Source of the DNA: Microcystis sp. T1-4
Lineage (GTDB): Bacteria > Cyanobacteriota > Cyanobacteriia > Cyanobacteriales > Microcystaceae
Reading direction: 5' to 3'
DNA: 23,879 nt
NCBI RefSeq assembly: GCF_000297435.1
Contig: NZ_CAIP01000425.1
Coordinates: 1-23,879 of the forward strand
The position numbers were made by a program, and so were the translations under genes. This document shows, piece after piece, positions 23,603 to 23,879 of this stretch. The notes under the pieces are model-generated. The model saw only the letters and a list, made by a program, of their open reading frames with translations, was not told the DNA's origin and searched no databases. Each line of letters starts with the position of its first letter. Position 1 is the stretch's first letter.

Positions 23603-23879
23603 TTGAGTTCGTTTTAGATTGTTCGGTAGCAATTAGCTGGTGTTTGGTCGATGAAGATAACGATTATGCTAACGCAGTATTAGACATAATGCCAAACGCC
23701 GAAGCATTTGTTCCCGAAATTTGGTCTTTAGAGATTGTCAATAATCTCCTAGTCGCAGAAAGAAGAAATCGGATGACGGTCGAGCAAACTCAAGCATCGA
23801 TTAATTGGTTACAGTCTTTACTTATTACTATTGATTCTTTAACTTCAGTCCAAGCTTTTGGCAGGACTTTAAGTAGGTA
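23599..23879 (+). CDS. vapC: VapC-like PIN-domain toxin, partial (window end)
   Basis: The first 93 codons of a PIN-domain ribonuclease are present; the gene continues beyond the window. MIEFVLDCSVAISWC contains the first catalytic Asp (D7), and EIWSLEIVNNLLVAE holds the conserved Glu (E45). The remaining acidic residues would lie past the edge. Translation likely starts at TTG 23599-23601, whose last bases overlap the TGA of the preceding gene (TTGA), showing tight coupling. VapC toxins cleave tRNA or rRNA; the target here is unknown. Confidence 0.78.
   Translation, partial: MIEFVLDCSVAISWCLVDEDNDYANAVLDIMPNAEAFVPEIWSLEIVNNLLVAERRNRMTVEQTQASINWLQSLLITIDSLTSVQAFGRTLSR

Overview
The window looks like chromosome of a unicellular bloom-forming cyanobacterium, most likely Microcystis or a close relative (inference). 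The evidence is nine copies of the HIP1 octamer GCGATCGC, a cyanobacterial gene set (short-form adenosylhomocysteinase, DesC-type desaturase, Dxr, prohibitin), and intergenic heptamer microsatellites. Insertion-sequence debris and toxin-antitoxin loci, both common in Microcystis, are also present.

Layout. 1-5.6 kb: carB (minus), an adenosine-deaminase-like gene (plus), a nested bidirectional terminator, then a short minus-strand operon of a SLOG/DprA-like protein and a MAPEG membrane protein. 5.6-7.5 kb: a possible 43-aa ORF, a GNAT acetyltransferase and ruvX, the last two sharing one base. 7.5-9.4 kb: an IS607-type element with a broken serine recombinase gene (two in-frame stops and a lost active-site Arg) and an intact TnpB nuclease. 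9.4-12.65 kb: a TPM-domain secreted or membrane protein translationally coupled to a von Willebrand A protein, then a prohibitin. 12.8-16.6 kb: a PLP-dependent methionine gamma-lyase-like enzyme, desC, a small membrane protein and dxr. 16.6-19.1 kb: a 480-base repeat-rich spacer, then proA and ribE. 19.16-20.81 kb: an AT-rich XRE/ImmA-IrrE plus DUF4411 (PIN-like) pair resembling a toxin-antitoxin module. 21.05-23.16 kb: ahcY, tandem repeats, and a DedA membrane protein. 23.3 kb to the end: an antitoxin-like gene and the first 93 codons of a VapC/PIN toxin, cut by the window edge.

Most of the window is housekeeping metabolism: pyrimidine/arginine precursor, proline, riboflavin, isoprenoid, methyl cycle and lipid desaturation. 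Accessory DNA is inserted at convergent or intergenic positions: the IS607 element between ruvX and the TPM gene, the DUF4411 module between ribE and ahcY, and VapBC after dedA. The best leads are the TnpB copy left behind with a dead transposase, the XRE-ImmA/DUF4411 pair, and the vWA-TPM pair with its repeat linker and glycine tail. I see no CRISPR array, tRNA or rRNA, and no clear wholly new system.
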